A program made the translations under genes and the position numbers. The notes below the pieces were generated by a model that worked only from the letters and a program-made list of their open reading frames with translations, was not told the origin of the DNA and did not search any database. Below, one piece after another: positions 1 to 7,640 of a stretch of 19,878 nt of DNA. This stretch comes from Candidatus Poribacteria bacterium (GTDB lineage Bacteria > Poribacteria > WGA-4E > WGA-3G), in assembly GCA_007571355.1 (NCBI GenBank), contig RKRO01000209.1, forward strand, positions 1 through 19,878, written 5' to 3'. Numbering within the stretch: position 1 is the first letter of the stretch; every line of letters starts with the position of its first letter.

Positions 1-122
1 TCCTTGACTGTACCGCCAGCAATGTCTTGTTGGTCAAACGTCCAATAACTCACGGTCACAGATGGACTCGTGAGTTATTGGACGTTTGACCAACAAGACA
101 TTGCTGGCGGTACAGTCAAGGA
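1..122. repeat. Perfect 54-bp inverted repeat (fold-back) at window edge
   Basis: Bases 1-54 are the exact reverse complement of bases 69-122, separated by a 14-nt loop (55-68). The right arm and the loop are protein-coding for the downstream LamG gene: the loop reads V-T-D-G-L in its frame. The left arm only makes sense as an antisense copy of the right arm. A perfect 54-bp palindrome lying exactly at the edge and made of coding sequence is the usual signature of a fold-back chimera from whole-genome amplification or of an assembly end artefact. A real cruciform cannot be excluded from sequence alone. Confidence 0.95.
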
Positions 123-819
123 TGTCTGGGGTAAAAATGACGGTAAGATTGTCGGGGATCCAAAAGTCGTTGATGGGCAAGTCGGAGAGGCACTCGAATT
201 CGACGGCTCTGACGACTATGTTAACTTAACGAACCTTGGCGATTTTGGGGAGAAAATCGGGACCTCTACCTTTGAAGTTTGGATGAAAACGAGTTTTAAA
301 AATGACTGGACAACACTCTTCAAAGTCCTTGACGAAGGGTGTAACATGGGATGGGCAATTGAACCGAACCGGAGTGCCTTAGCTGGATTCCCGTTTGCGG
401 AAGGTGTCATTCATTTTTATCTTCGTCAACACTCGGCGGCAGGCTGCACCGCTATCCCCGTTGAAATCGAATTTCCGATCTCCGATGGAAAATGGCACCA
501 TATCGTTTTCGCAATCGAAGACGCTGGTAAAGCCGATATCAGCATTTATATGGACGGCGAGCCACAAGAGATCACCGCTGGTGACGTAAAGGAACTCGAC
601 AATTTTGTTCCATTTGTGGAACCCGTCTTTATCGGTGCGGGGAACAATCGCGGTGCCCCCAGCCGACATTTCCCCGGTGTCATTGATGAAGTCCGCATTT
701 ATGATCGACCCCTTACTGCTGGCGAAGTAACCCGAAACTTTAAATCGAAAATCGGCTTGTCCGTCGAAGCAGACGAGAAGATGCCTATCGTCTGGGGGAC
801 CCTAAAGACAGGACGGTAA
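70..819 (+). CDS. LamG/concanavalin A-like jelly-roll domain protein, 5'-truncated
   Basis: This 249-residue protein consists almost entirely of one LamG-type (laminin G/concanavalin A-like) beta-sandwich. Visible landmarks are the opening strand with W-T-F-D (residues 4-7), the E-F-D-G-S-D-D-Y-V strand (about 43-51), the late K-W-H-H strand and the closing V-I-D-E-V-R-I-Y-D strand (about 205-213). These folds bind carbohydrate or protein ligands, usually outside the cell. The first possible start is the GTG at 70, but the frame stays open upstream to 49 and reads D-G-L directly before it, which continues the expected first strand. No signal peptide is seen, so the true N-terminus is probably missing behind the fold-back at the window edge. 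It ends with TAA, 33 bp before the oxygenase gene, and may be co-transcribed with it. The specific ligand is unknown. Confidence 0.8.
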   Translation: MSYWTFDQQDIAGGTVKDVWGKNDGKIVGDPKVVDGQVGEALEFDGSDDYVNLTNLGDFGEKIGTSTFEVWMKTSFKNDWTTLFKVLDEGCNMGWAIEPNRSALAGFPFAEGVIHFYLRQHSAAGCTAIPVEIEFPISDGKWHHIVFAIEDAGKADISIYMDGEPQEITAGDVKELDNFVPFVEPVFIGAGNNRGAPSRHFPGVIDEVRIYDRPLTAGEVTRNFKSKIGLSVEADEKMPIVWGTLKTGR

Positions 820-852
820 GGCCGCGTTAGCCACAGCCGTATAAGGATATAC

Positions 853-1638
853 ATGCTAACACCACATGAAAAATGGTTCTTTGATCACCACGGATTCATT
901 ATCCTCCACAAAGTCGTCCCGCCGGAGGCTATTGAACGAATGATTGAACTTGGCAACCGGTGGCACGACATGACCGTGGATGAACTGCCACCACCGTTGA
1001 CATCCACGTCCCGAACTGGAGACACTTCACCAACGATCGCACACTGGATTAATCATATCCAATACGGGGATCCAGTGTTCCAACGGCTCGTACTCAACCC
1101 AGAGATTATGCGCGTGATTATTGCCCTAACACGTGAAACCCCTTGCCTCGTTGACTGTGCTTTAACCAAGAACTACAAAACCTCCGATGATATCCATTTC
1201 CATGCCGCTGGACAGGATTACAGTGTTGACGAATCGGGACCTCGAGCAGGTTTCCTCAATACTGCTATCTCCTTAGTTGATGTGCCAGAAGGGACAGGTT
1301 TCGTCTGTCTACTCGGAAGCCATAAACGCAACTTTGATCCACCGGAGGACATCTCAATTTACGACGGACCGCCTACAGTTATCAACGTCCCTGTCAACGC
1401 TGGCGACTGTGTTATCTTTACAGAAGCACTCTACCACGGCGGAAGACGCTGGACGGAAGACTATCCACGCTATACCATTTTCAACCGTTATATTGATAAA
1501 GGATCGCACAGTGCCCTGCCCATTGAAACCCACAGACATCTGATTTCGGATGAGGTCTATGAATTAGAACAGCCCGCAGTTCAGAGGCAGCGAAAGCGCG
1601 TCGTCAAACGGATCCTAAGCGAATTAGACGCATGCTAA
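853..1638 (+). CDS. Phytanoyl-CoA dioxygenase (PhyH) family Fe(II)/2-oxoglutarate oxygenase
   Basis: This 261-residue protein has the usual length for the PhyH superfamily, which couples 2-oxoglutarate decarboxylation to hydroxylation (or sometimes halogenation) of small molecules in the cytoplasm. The double-stranded beta-helix is recognisable: I-H-F-H-A-A-G (114-120) lies where the first metal ligand should be, G-F-V-C-L-L-G-S-H-K (149-158) is the family's P-G-S-H-like turn, H195 in L-Y-H-G-G is the distal metal histidine, and R206 in Y-P-R-Y is the expected 2-oxoglutarate contact. The usual H-x-D is not evident: H117 is followed by A-A, and the nearest acid is D122. The ATG at 853 follows A-A-G-G-A-T at about 843-848. 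The substrate cannot be deduced; the adjacent LamG gene offers no pathway context. Confidence 0.87.
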   Translation: MLTPHEKWFFDHHGFIILHKVVPPEAIERMIELGNRWHDMTVDELPPPLTSTSRTGDTSPTIAHWINHIQYGDPVFQRLVLNPEIMRVIIALTRETPCLVDCALTKNYKTSDDIHFHAAGQDYSVDESGPRAGFLNTAISLVDVPEGTGFVCLLGSHKRNFDPPEDISIYDGPPTVINVPVNAGDCVIFTEALYHGGRRWTEDYPRYTIFNRYIDKGSHSALPIETHRHLISDEVYELEQPAVQRQRKRVVKRILSELDAC

Positions 1639-1697
1639 GAACACAGCTGAGTGCTTTGCTTCTTCAATAAGGGTGTCTGATCCATTCTAAATTTTTC

Positions 1698-1812
1698 TTA
1701 TAGTAGATCCCGTAATTACCTTTACGGTGTCGGGGTTACAGACTCTCCTGCAGTGAGGTATAGGGAGATATTGTCTGCCAGAGTGTAAATATATTTCCAG
1801 AATTTACTATAA
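1698..1812. repeat. Intergenic segment bounded by 8-bp inverted repeats
   Basis: TTATAGTA at 1698-1705 and its exact complement TACTATAA at 1805-1812 bound a 115-bp noncoding stretch. Just inside the left boundary is a hairpin with arms CCGTAA (1710-1715) and TTACGG (1722-1727). Similar TATAGTA or TACTATAA boxes occur in the noncoding DNA at about 14093 and 19416, so the motif recurs in this window. This could be a small nonautonomous repeat (MITE-like). The 8-bp match alone is weak evidence, and no target-site duplication is obvious. Confidence 0.4.
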
Positions 1813-1815
1813 ATC

Positions 1816-1830
1816 TTGCATTTTATGCAA
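1816..1830. promoter_or_regulatory. Short palindrome upstream of the sigma-factor gene
   Basis: TTGCAT (1816-1821) and ATGCAA (1825-1830) form a perfect 6-bp dyad around TTT, about 60 bp upstream of the chosen start of the sigma-propeller gene. Its position would suit an operator for that gene. No regulator is known and the dyad is short enough to arise by chance. Confidence 0.3.
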
Positions 1831-1891
1831 CCTTTCCACCTCTTGCACCTCTCTTAACATTATGAAAGACAACATGTTTTTGGAGGAACGC

Positions 1892-4800
1892 ATGAAAAAC
1901 GACGATGCACAGTTGATTCAACGGACTTTGGCAGGCGACCAGGCCGCTTTCAGCACACTTGTACGAAAATACCAAAAGCCTGTCCACGCGCTCGTATGGC
2001 GGAAAATCGGGGACTTCCATATCGCTGAAGAAATCACGCAAGATATATTCCTCAGCGTTTACAAAAAACTCCAGACGCTGAAAAATCCGAATAGATTTGC
2101 TGGATGGCTTTACGTGATTGCGGCTCGCCGATGTTACGCTTGGTGTAAAAAGAAACGGATTCCGATGAAATCCTTGGATGCGATGTCAACAGAGGAATTG
2201 GAGGAACTCGCTTACGTGCAATATCGCGCGCAACAAGAAGATGAAGGTGTAAGTGAACGGCAACGCGAAGTCGTCAAACGTCTCCTCCGAAAGTTGCCGG
2301 AGAGTGAACGCACTGTCGTAACGCTTCACTACCTCGGCGGCATGACCTGTGAAGATATTAGCCAACTTTTGGGCGTATCACCAAACACAATCAAGAGTCG
2401 GCTGCATCGCGCGCGTCAGCGATTGAAGAAGGCAGAGCATATCGTTCGCGAAAATTTAGGCGGTTTCCAGTTTCCCACGACCTTAACTGAAAAGATCGCA
2501 CAAGAAATTTCCCGTATCAAATCGACCGCGCCATCAGGCGGTAAACCGTGGATGCCGTGGGCAGTCGTTGCCTCAACCACTGCGTTGGTTGTCCTATTGA
2601 TGGGCAGCGGGACACAATATCTACCTCGCTTTCAGAAACCGTATAGTTTTGACGCAAAATCCGAAGCAACTGTTGAGCTCGTTGATACATTCTTTGTCCG
2701 TACCTCAAAGCAGAAACTCAGCGTGAGAAACCAGTTCGGAAACACCGATACACTTGGTAAGCGTAACGGAAATACGAATCACGGCACAAAGGCACTTCAA
2801 ATCACTGCTGAGCAACCTGAGCCACCTGATATATCGGATATAAAATCGCAGTGGATACCGATGGGCGGACCAGAAGGCACTTCGGGAGGTAGAGCCGGCC
2901 TATTTGCTACATCCAAACGGGCTCTCTATGCTGTTGCAGCGAGAGGAATTTACCGCTTGACAGCAGACGAAAAGACTTGGACGTTGATCTGCGAAAGTAC
3001 TCCAACCCGTCAGTTCCAAACGCCGATGGCAGAGCGGGGCGACACCCTTTATGTCTTGACCGCTGATGAGCTGTTAGCCTCAACCGATGAAGGTAAAACA
3101 TGGGATGTTGTCGGTTCTCGCCCAGAGGGGCGTGCCTATGCGTTGCTCGCCACGGATGAAGCACTTTACCTCATTTTTGAGAAACATATCTTTCGGTCTG
3201 ACGATGCCGGTAAAAGTTGGATACCGATGACGCAAGATTTGCACGCCTATATTATAAAGATAAATGGTGCACCTGATAATATCTCAATTTCGGACGCTGT
3301 CGCGCTTGACAACACGGTATTTGTCGGAACAAACCAGGGACTTTATCGTTTGGCTACCGGACTCTGGGAAAAATTGTCTCTGCCTACCAGACGGTTTGAC
3401 GCTTCTCGCGGTTCCTGGTATATTACTTCGTTGGACGAATATATTAATTCGTTAATAGCCACCGAAGGCAGACTCTATATTGTAGCAGGATCCGATTTTA
3501 CACGATCTGCAAACCTATTTGAACAGTCTCGAATGCTCAACCAATCGACCGAGGTGCTAAAGCATCCTCCGAGAATCTTTCGTTCAACCGACTTGGGGAC
3601 TACTTGGGTCGATATCTCGCCAGTAGAGGGCTTGGGCACTGACAATGGATTGTGGATGGAGCTGCCACCTACAGATAATGATACTCGGCTACAGATGTTC
3701 AGTGGCATCCAATTAGTTGCAGTCGGTGAAACGCTTGTGGTGATGGGTAGTAGTGCTCTATTACGTTCGGATGATTGTGGTGATACGTGGGATAACATAG
3801 GAACTAGTCAAAATGCGTTGAGCCAGAGCGTTTTCCCTGTTGTCGCGTTAGATGAAAATAATTTTTACACATCTGACATCTCTGGAATAGCGCGCTCAAC
3901 GGATGCCGGTGTTTCATGGAATCCATTTTCGACTGGGATGGTCAACTCTCATGTGCAGGGTCTACTCATGCTTGAGAACGTTCTCTACGCGCTAACCCCT
4001 GAAGGGATAGTCAAATCAAGAAATCTCGGTGAAACCTGGACTTTCGTTCGGATAAACACTGGTGATGTTGTGCTAAAAGAACAGCTACGGAAAAAGCAGA
4101 AAGCGCAAAATTTACTCAGTCATGCGAAAATTGCAAAAATTAATGGTGCACTCTATATAAGCAGCAGCACAGAGGATAACGTTGCGTTTTTTCGTCTCTC
4201 TACTGATCAGGATGCCATGAAACCTGTCCAACGGATGCCAGTTTTTGCTGAGGATACACTGCAATCTGAGTGGCAAAAAAGATTTGACGCAGTGAGAAAC
4301 AGTTCCCCTGTTCCGAATATGAGTGAAATAAGTCGCTTGAGACGAACAGATATGTCCCGTATTATTGAGGAACGCCGAACGAATGGCGGATTTACAATGA
4401 CTGGTGAAACTGTCTTTATGGAATTCCGACACAAACTCTTCAGATGGCGAAAAGGTGAAACACAATGGTTCAATACCGGTATTATGGATATCACCGAACG
4501 CGCCCCGGGTGCTGATACATCTAAAGGTCTCACACTCGCGGCTTCACAGAACGTCGTCTATGCTGGTAAACGCGACGGATCCCTATTTCAATCGCTTGAC
4601 AGTGGAGAGAATTGGAAAGAGCTCACTGCAAATTTACCTTTTGCTTTCGCATATTTTGAAGAGATCGTTTTTGCAGGTGCCACCGTTTATGTCGTAACGG
4701 ATCAAGGGGTTATGAATTCGCACGATGGTATCAATTGGCACGTACTCACCGATACTGAAGGACATCCAGTGCATATAGTTCGAATAGCCGCGGAGGGTGA

Positions 4801-4981
4801 TAAGGTCTACGGTATCAGCAACCGCGGCGTTTATCGCATAAACGGGACAAATACATGGATTCGGATGTCATCCGAGGTTCCATATAAAGTAACCGCTTTC
4901 GCCGTTGACCGTGGTATTTTCTATATCGGCACGCGGCATCGCGGTGTCCTCCGCCTGCACCTTAACCAATCCAACAATTAA
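1892..4981 (+). CDS. Membrane-anchored ECF sigma factor fused to Asp-box (BNR-like) beta-propeller
   Basis: This gene encodes a 1029-residue fusion. Residues below are numbered from the upstream ATG at 1862. The N-terminus is an ECF sigma factor: region 2 (about 15-100; A-E-E-I-T-Q-D-I-F) binds core RNA polymerase and the -10 element, and region 4 (about 135-190; L-P-E-S-E-R-T-V-V-T-L-H-Y, then the helix-turn-helix D-I-S-Q-L-L-G-V-S-P-N-T-I-K-S-R-L-H-R-A-R) binds the -35. A linker leads to one hydrophobic segment (about 230-249), then about 790 residues with repeated S-x-D-x-G-x-x-W Asp boxes, seen near 407-414, 446-453, 575-582, 636-643, 679-686, 720-726, 911-918 and 953-959. Typical ECF factors have about 180 residues. 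The inferred topology is cytoplasmic sigma and extracytoplasmic propeller. I prefer the ATG at 1892 because GGAGGA lies at 1882-1887; the ATG at 1862 lacks a ribosome site. A secreted LamG gene follows 19 bp later. Confidence 0.88.
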   Translation: MKNDDAQLIQRTLAGDQAAFSTLVRKYQKPVHALVWRKIGDFHIAEEITQDIFLSVYKKLQTLKNPNRFAGWLYVIAARRCYAWCKKKRIPMKSLDAMSTEELEELAYVQYRAQQEDEGVSERQREVVKRLLRKLPESERTVVTLHYLGGMTCEDISQLLGVSPNTIKSRLHRARQRLKKAEHIVRENLGGFQFPTTLTEKIAQEISRIKSTAPSGGKPWMPWAVVASTTALVVLLMGSGTQYLPRFQKPYSFDAKSEATVELVDTFFVRTSKQKLSVRNQFGNTDTLGKRNGNTNHGTKALQITAEQPEPPDISDIKSQWIPMGGPEGTSGGRAGLFATSKRALYAVAARGIYRLTADEKTWTLICESTPTRQFQTPMAERGDTLYVLTADELLASTDEGKTWDVVGSRPEGRAYALLATDEALYLIFEKHIFRSDDAGKSWIPMTQDLHAYIIKINGAPDNISISDAVALDNTVFVGTNQGLYRLATGLWEKLSLPTRRFDASRGSWYITSLDEYINSLIATEGRLYIVAGSDFTRSANLFEQSRMLNQSTEVLKHPPRIFRSTDLGTTWVDISPVEGLGTDNGLWMELPPTDNDTRLQMFSGIQLVAVGETLVVMGSSALLRSDDCGDTWDNIGTSQNALSQSVFPVVALDENNFYTSDISGIARSTDAGVSWNPFSTGMVNSHVQGLLMLENVLYALTPEGIVKSRNLGETWTFVRINTGDVVLKEQLRKKQKAQNLLSHAKIAKINGALYISSSTEDNVAFFRLSTDQDAMKPVQRMPVFAEDTLQSEWQKRFDAVRNSSPVPNMSEISRLRRTDMSRIIEERRTNGGFTMTGETVFMEFRHKLFRWRKGETQWFNTGIMDITERAPGADTSKGLTLAASQNVVYAGKRDGSLFQSLDSGENWKELTANLPFAFAYFEEIVFAGATVYVVTDQGVMNSHDGINWHVLTDTEGHPVHIVRIAAEGDKVYGISNRGVYRINGTNTWIRMSSEVPYKVTAFAVDRGIFYIGTRHRGVLRLHLNQSNN

Positions 4982-5000
4982 ATTTTGACAGAGGTATCCC

Positions 5001-5771
5001 ATGAAATATGTCAAAGAGACACTTTTGATGATCATCTTGATGCTACCTTTAACGATCTTTGCGGTACCGCATGAACCCTCTCCTGCTGGAGGCGGTTGGC
5101 TTGAACTGAATTCTGAACTGCCCCTCGTGCAAACTGAAAAACCTTGGTTTCCCGATTATCCAGGTCCGCTAACGATTGAGGCGTGGGTATACATAGACAA
5201 ACCGCCGAGCGTTCGAGGTGTTATATCATTGGCTGTTGGATCCCGTGCTGCTTTCTCCATATTCGGGCAAACAAACCGATTCACCTGTGCCATTGTTAGT
5301 GATGGGTATACAGCGAGTCCTGCTACCGTCACAAAGGAGGTTGACGGTGGGTCAGGAAAGATATGAGGAACGTTACCTACCGGGCGGTGGGTCTATTACG
5401 TGGCAATAATTGACGGCGGCTCTACTGTCGGATGCGGCGATTTTATCTCTGGACTAACTCGAGGGGGACACCTAACATTTGCAAATGAACCGCTCCTTGT
5501 CGGCGGTGTTCCGGTTTTGAAGGATAGTGGATTGAAGTTGAAAGCAGTGCCTGCATCTGGCATGTATATTGATGAATTGAGAATCAGCCGCGTTGTCCGC
5601 TATGACGTAGGTGCGTATAATACACCTGTTGGCGCGTTTACTTCGGACGATGACACGCGGGGTTTGTACCATTTTGATGGAGAGTCAACCGAACGTTATG
5701 AGGATGCTTCCCGTCATCAGATCCCATTAGTCCGTGTTAAGAGGAAAACCGAGCTCGGATCAAATCAGTAA
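5001..5771 (+). pseudogene. Secreted LamG-like protein interrupted by an in-frame TGA
   Basis: A single reading frame runs from the ATG at 5001 to the TAA at 5769-5771 but contains TGA at 5364-5366 (codon 122). The first part starts with a signal peptide (hydrophobic residues about 7-22, L-L-M-I-I-L-M-L-P-L) and the first half of a LamG-like fold, including L-T-I-E-A-W-V-Y-I. The frame continues after the TGA with G-T-L-P-T-G-R-W-V-Y-Y, the expected LamG strand that precedes the buried tryptophan, and finishes with Y-I-D-E-L-R-I-S-R and a final Y-H-F-D strand. Both halves therefore belong to one gene of about 256 residues, and a GTG at 5400 only opens the remainder artificially. It lies 19 bp behind the sigma-propeller gene and is probably its operon partner. 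The stop may be a real nonsense mutation or a sequencing error. Confidence 0.75.
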
Positions 5772-5902
5772 GCCCTTCTAATTTCCAGCTCTTCTATTTT
5801 CGGGAACCCACTTCAAACTTCATACCTTCGCGCTGGTGAGATTTCTTTCCTAACCATGCCTTTCGCTGTTCCTCAATTTAACTTTTTCAAAAACATCAAA
5901 CG

Positions 5903-5911
5903 TGGTATAAT
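5903..5911 (+). promoter_or_regulatory. Extended -10 promoter TGGTATAAT
   Basis: TG-n-TATAAT is an exact extended -10 element. The -35 position (about 5883-5888, TTTTTC) is poor, which an extended -10 can compensate for. It would drive the propeller-lipoprotein-propeller operon through a leader of roughly 310 nt. The flanking bases resemble the promoter-like sequences at 16398-16424 and 19448-19476. Confidence 0.55.
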
Positions 5912-6105
5912 AGTATGTAGAAAGCGATAAAACCGATCTGGCGCGCTGACAGGTTTATAAGTGCAGCACAACGGGGTGTTTCTTAAAGACGTGCCGATTT
6001 AAACATTCAAAACCTTTTCATCGTCTTAAAACTGCAGACAGACATAAAACAACGTGAGTTTGATAAAAGTTGGATGTATGTGGCATATCGTGTTAATTTG
6101 CGCTG

Positions 6106-6135
6106 TAGACCCCACAAACTAAAAGTTTGTGCTAC
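6106..6135. repeat. Hairpin in the leader of the PQQ-propeller operon
   Basis: CACAAACT (6113-6120) and AGTTTGTG (6124-6131) pair perfectly around an AAA loop, and GTAG (6106-6109) can close an outer stem with CTAC (6132-6135). There is no T-run after it, so it does not look like an intrinsic terminator. It may be a dispersed intergenic repeat or a leader structure. Confidence 0.55.
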
Positions 6136-6228
6136 AATTCACGCCGCTGTACTACGAAAATAGAACCCGCAACACCTCCGAAAGGATTCATCAAACTGGC
6201 GTTAAAACACACAAGGAGGAACAGAAAT

Positions 6229-7548
6229 TTGCACCATTGGAAATCAAACCTTTTTCGACTATTCACTTGCTTTGTTCTGGTTGCCCTTCCTATGCAAGCC
6301 ATCGCTGGCGATTGGCCAACGTGGCGCGGTCCGAATCAAGACGGCACCTCTACTGAAACTGGATTAGTTTCATCTTGGTCAGTCGAAGGAGAGAACCTGC
6401 TCTGGGAAGCAGAATTTATCGGACGTTCCACGCCGATTGTCCTCAACGGCAGAGTCTACGTTATCGGCCGTGTTGGCAAAGACATCACCGAACAGGAGCG
6501 TATCGCCTGCTTCGACGCTGAAACTGGCGAACGCTTGTGGAATTACCAATTCAACGTTTTTCATACGACAATCACCTTCAACCGTGTCGGATGGACGAGT
6601 CTCGCTGGCGACCCAGAAACAGGGAATATCTATGCACACGGGGTCCAAGGGCTTTTCTTCTGCTTCGACAAAGACGGCAATATCCTCTGGTCGCGTTCAC
6701 TCACGGAGGAATACGGACGGATATCCGGCTACGGCGGACGCGTACATACACCGATCATCGCTGGCGATCTTGTCGTTATCAGTTATCTTAACTCAGGATG
6801 GGGCGACCAAGCCGCGACGCGCCACCGTTATTTCGCTTTCGATAAACGTACCGGCGAACTCATTTGGATATCAACACCGGGCGGCAGGCCCTTAGACACG
6901 ACCTACTCCACGCCTGTTATCGCAAATATCAACGGACAACAACTCATCATCGGCGGCAATGCGGACGGCAGCATCTACGCAATGAAACAAAACACAGGAG
7001 AGAGGGTCTGGGGATTTAAACTCAGTCAGCGCGGTATCAATACATCTGTCATCGTTTCAGGCACGAAAGTCTACGCATCACATAGCGAAGAAAATATAGA
7101 TAACACCGAGATGGGACGCGTCGTCTGTATTGACGCAACCGGCACCGGAGATGTCACCAAAACTCACGAACTCTGGCGATATGACGCGGTTAACGTTGGA
7201 TATGCATCTCCGACAATCCATGATGAATACCTTTATGTCGTGGATAACTCCGCTAACGTTCACGCTGTGAATGCAGATACGGGCGAGTTACACTGGATTC
7301 ACAATATCGGTAAAGTCGGAAAAGGTTCACCTGTCTGGGCGGATGGTAAACTCTATGTCACCGAAGTCAATGGGGGCTTCGCTATCCTTCAACCCAGCGC
7401 GGATGGATGTGAGTCGCTGAGTGTCCAAGAGATCAGTCGGTTAGAAGAAGATCACTACGTCGAAATCTACGGGGCACCTGCTATTGCTGATGGACGCATT
7501 TATTTTACCACAGAGGAACGCCTCTACTGTATCGGGAGAAAAGAATAA
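6229..7548 (+). CDS. Secreted PQQ-type (BamB-like) beta-propeller protein
   Basis: This 439-residue protein has the repeated PQQ_2/BamB-type propeller blade pattern: hydrophobic strands of the type G-R-V-Y-V followed by D-x-x-T-G-E-x-x-W, seen many times (for example D-A-E-T-G-E-R-L-W, D-K-R-T-G-E-L-I-W, Q-N-T-G-E-R-V-W and N-A-D-T-G-E-L-H-W). The mature N-terminus has D-W-P-T-W-R-G-P, a motif common at the start of such proteins in Planctomycetes-like bacteria. I choose the TTG at 6229 because AAGGAGGA lies 8 nt upstream (6213-6220) and this start gives a clean signal peptide ending A-I-A before G27; the frame is open further upstream but lacks a ribosome site. It is probably a periplasmic scaffold or binding protein; catalytic quinoprotein activity is not shown. 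It overlaps or abuts the lipoprotein gene. Confidence 0.85.
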   Translation: MHHWKSNLFRLFTCFVLVALPMQAIAGDWPTWRGPNQDGTSTETGLVSSWSVEGENLLWEAEFIGRSTPIVLNGRVYVIGRVGKDITEQERIACFDAETGERLWNYQFNVFHTTITFNRVGWTSLAGDPETGNIYAHGVQGLFFCFDKDGNILWSRSLTEEYGRISGYGGRVHTPIIAGDLVVISYLNSGWGDQAATRHRYFAFDKRTGELIWISTPGGRPLDTTYSTPVIANINGQQLIIGGNADGSIYAMKQNTGERVWGFKLSQRGINTSVIVSGTKVYASHSEENIDNTEMGRVVCIDATGTGDVTKTHELWRYDAVNVGYASPTIHDEYLYVVDNSANVHAVNADTGELHWIHNIGKVGKGSPVWADGKLYVTEVNGGFAILQPSADGCESLSVQEISRLEEDHYVEIYGAPAIADGRIYFTTEERLYCIGRKE

Positions 7549-7578
7549 TGATTTTTTATTTTTTAGGTTTTCGCTCCT

Positions 7579-7603
7579 TTTTGGCGAAGCTTGCAAGCCA
7601 AAA
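7579..7603. repeat. Inverted repeat between propeller and lipoprotein genes
   Basis: TTTTGGC (7579-7585) pairs with GCCAAAA (7597-7603) around an 11-nt loop that itself contains GCTTGC/GCAAGC symmetry. It lies in the 92 bp between the end of the propeller gene and the preferred lipoprotein start. It may separate expression of the two genes or influence processing. It has no terminator-like T-run. Confidence 0.45.
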
Positions 7604-7640
7604 CTTGCTATTAAAAAGCTCCGTTGTCAAAAAAGGGTTC

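Larger units (their letters stand above)
5772..6228. other. 457-bp intergenic region with promoter and hairpin
   Basis: No convincing gene is seen here. The region holds an extended -10 promoter candidate at 5903-5911, then a long AT-rich leader of about 310 nt before the next start codon, and a strong hairpin at 6106-6135. I do not recognise a riboswitch, small RNA or tRNA in the leader, although its length leaves room for one. Confidence 0.5.

Noticed and set aside
5364..5366. TGA reassigned to an amino acid in this organism
   Set aside because: The intact genes here end in TAA or TAG, which looked suggestive. However, under reassignment about 13 kb of coding sequence should contain many in-frame TGA codons, and apart from this one no intact gene has any.
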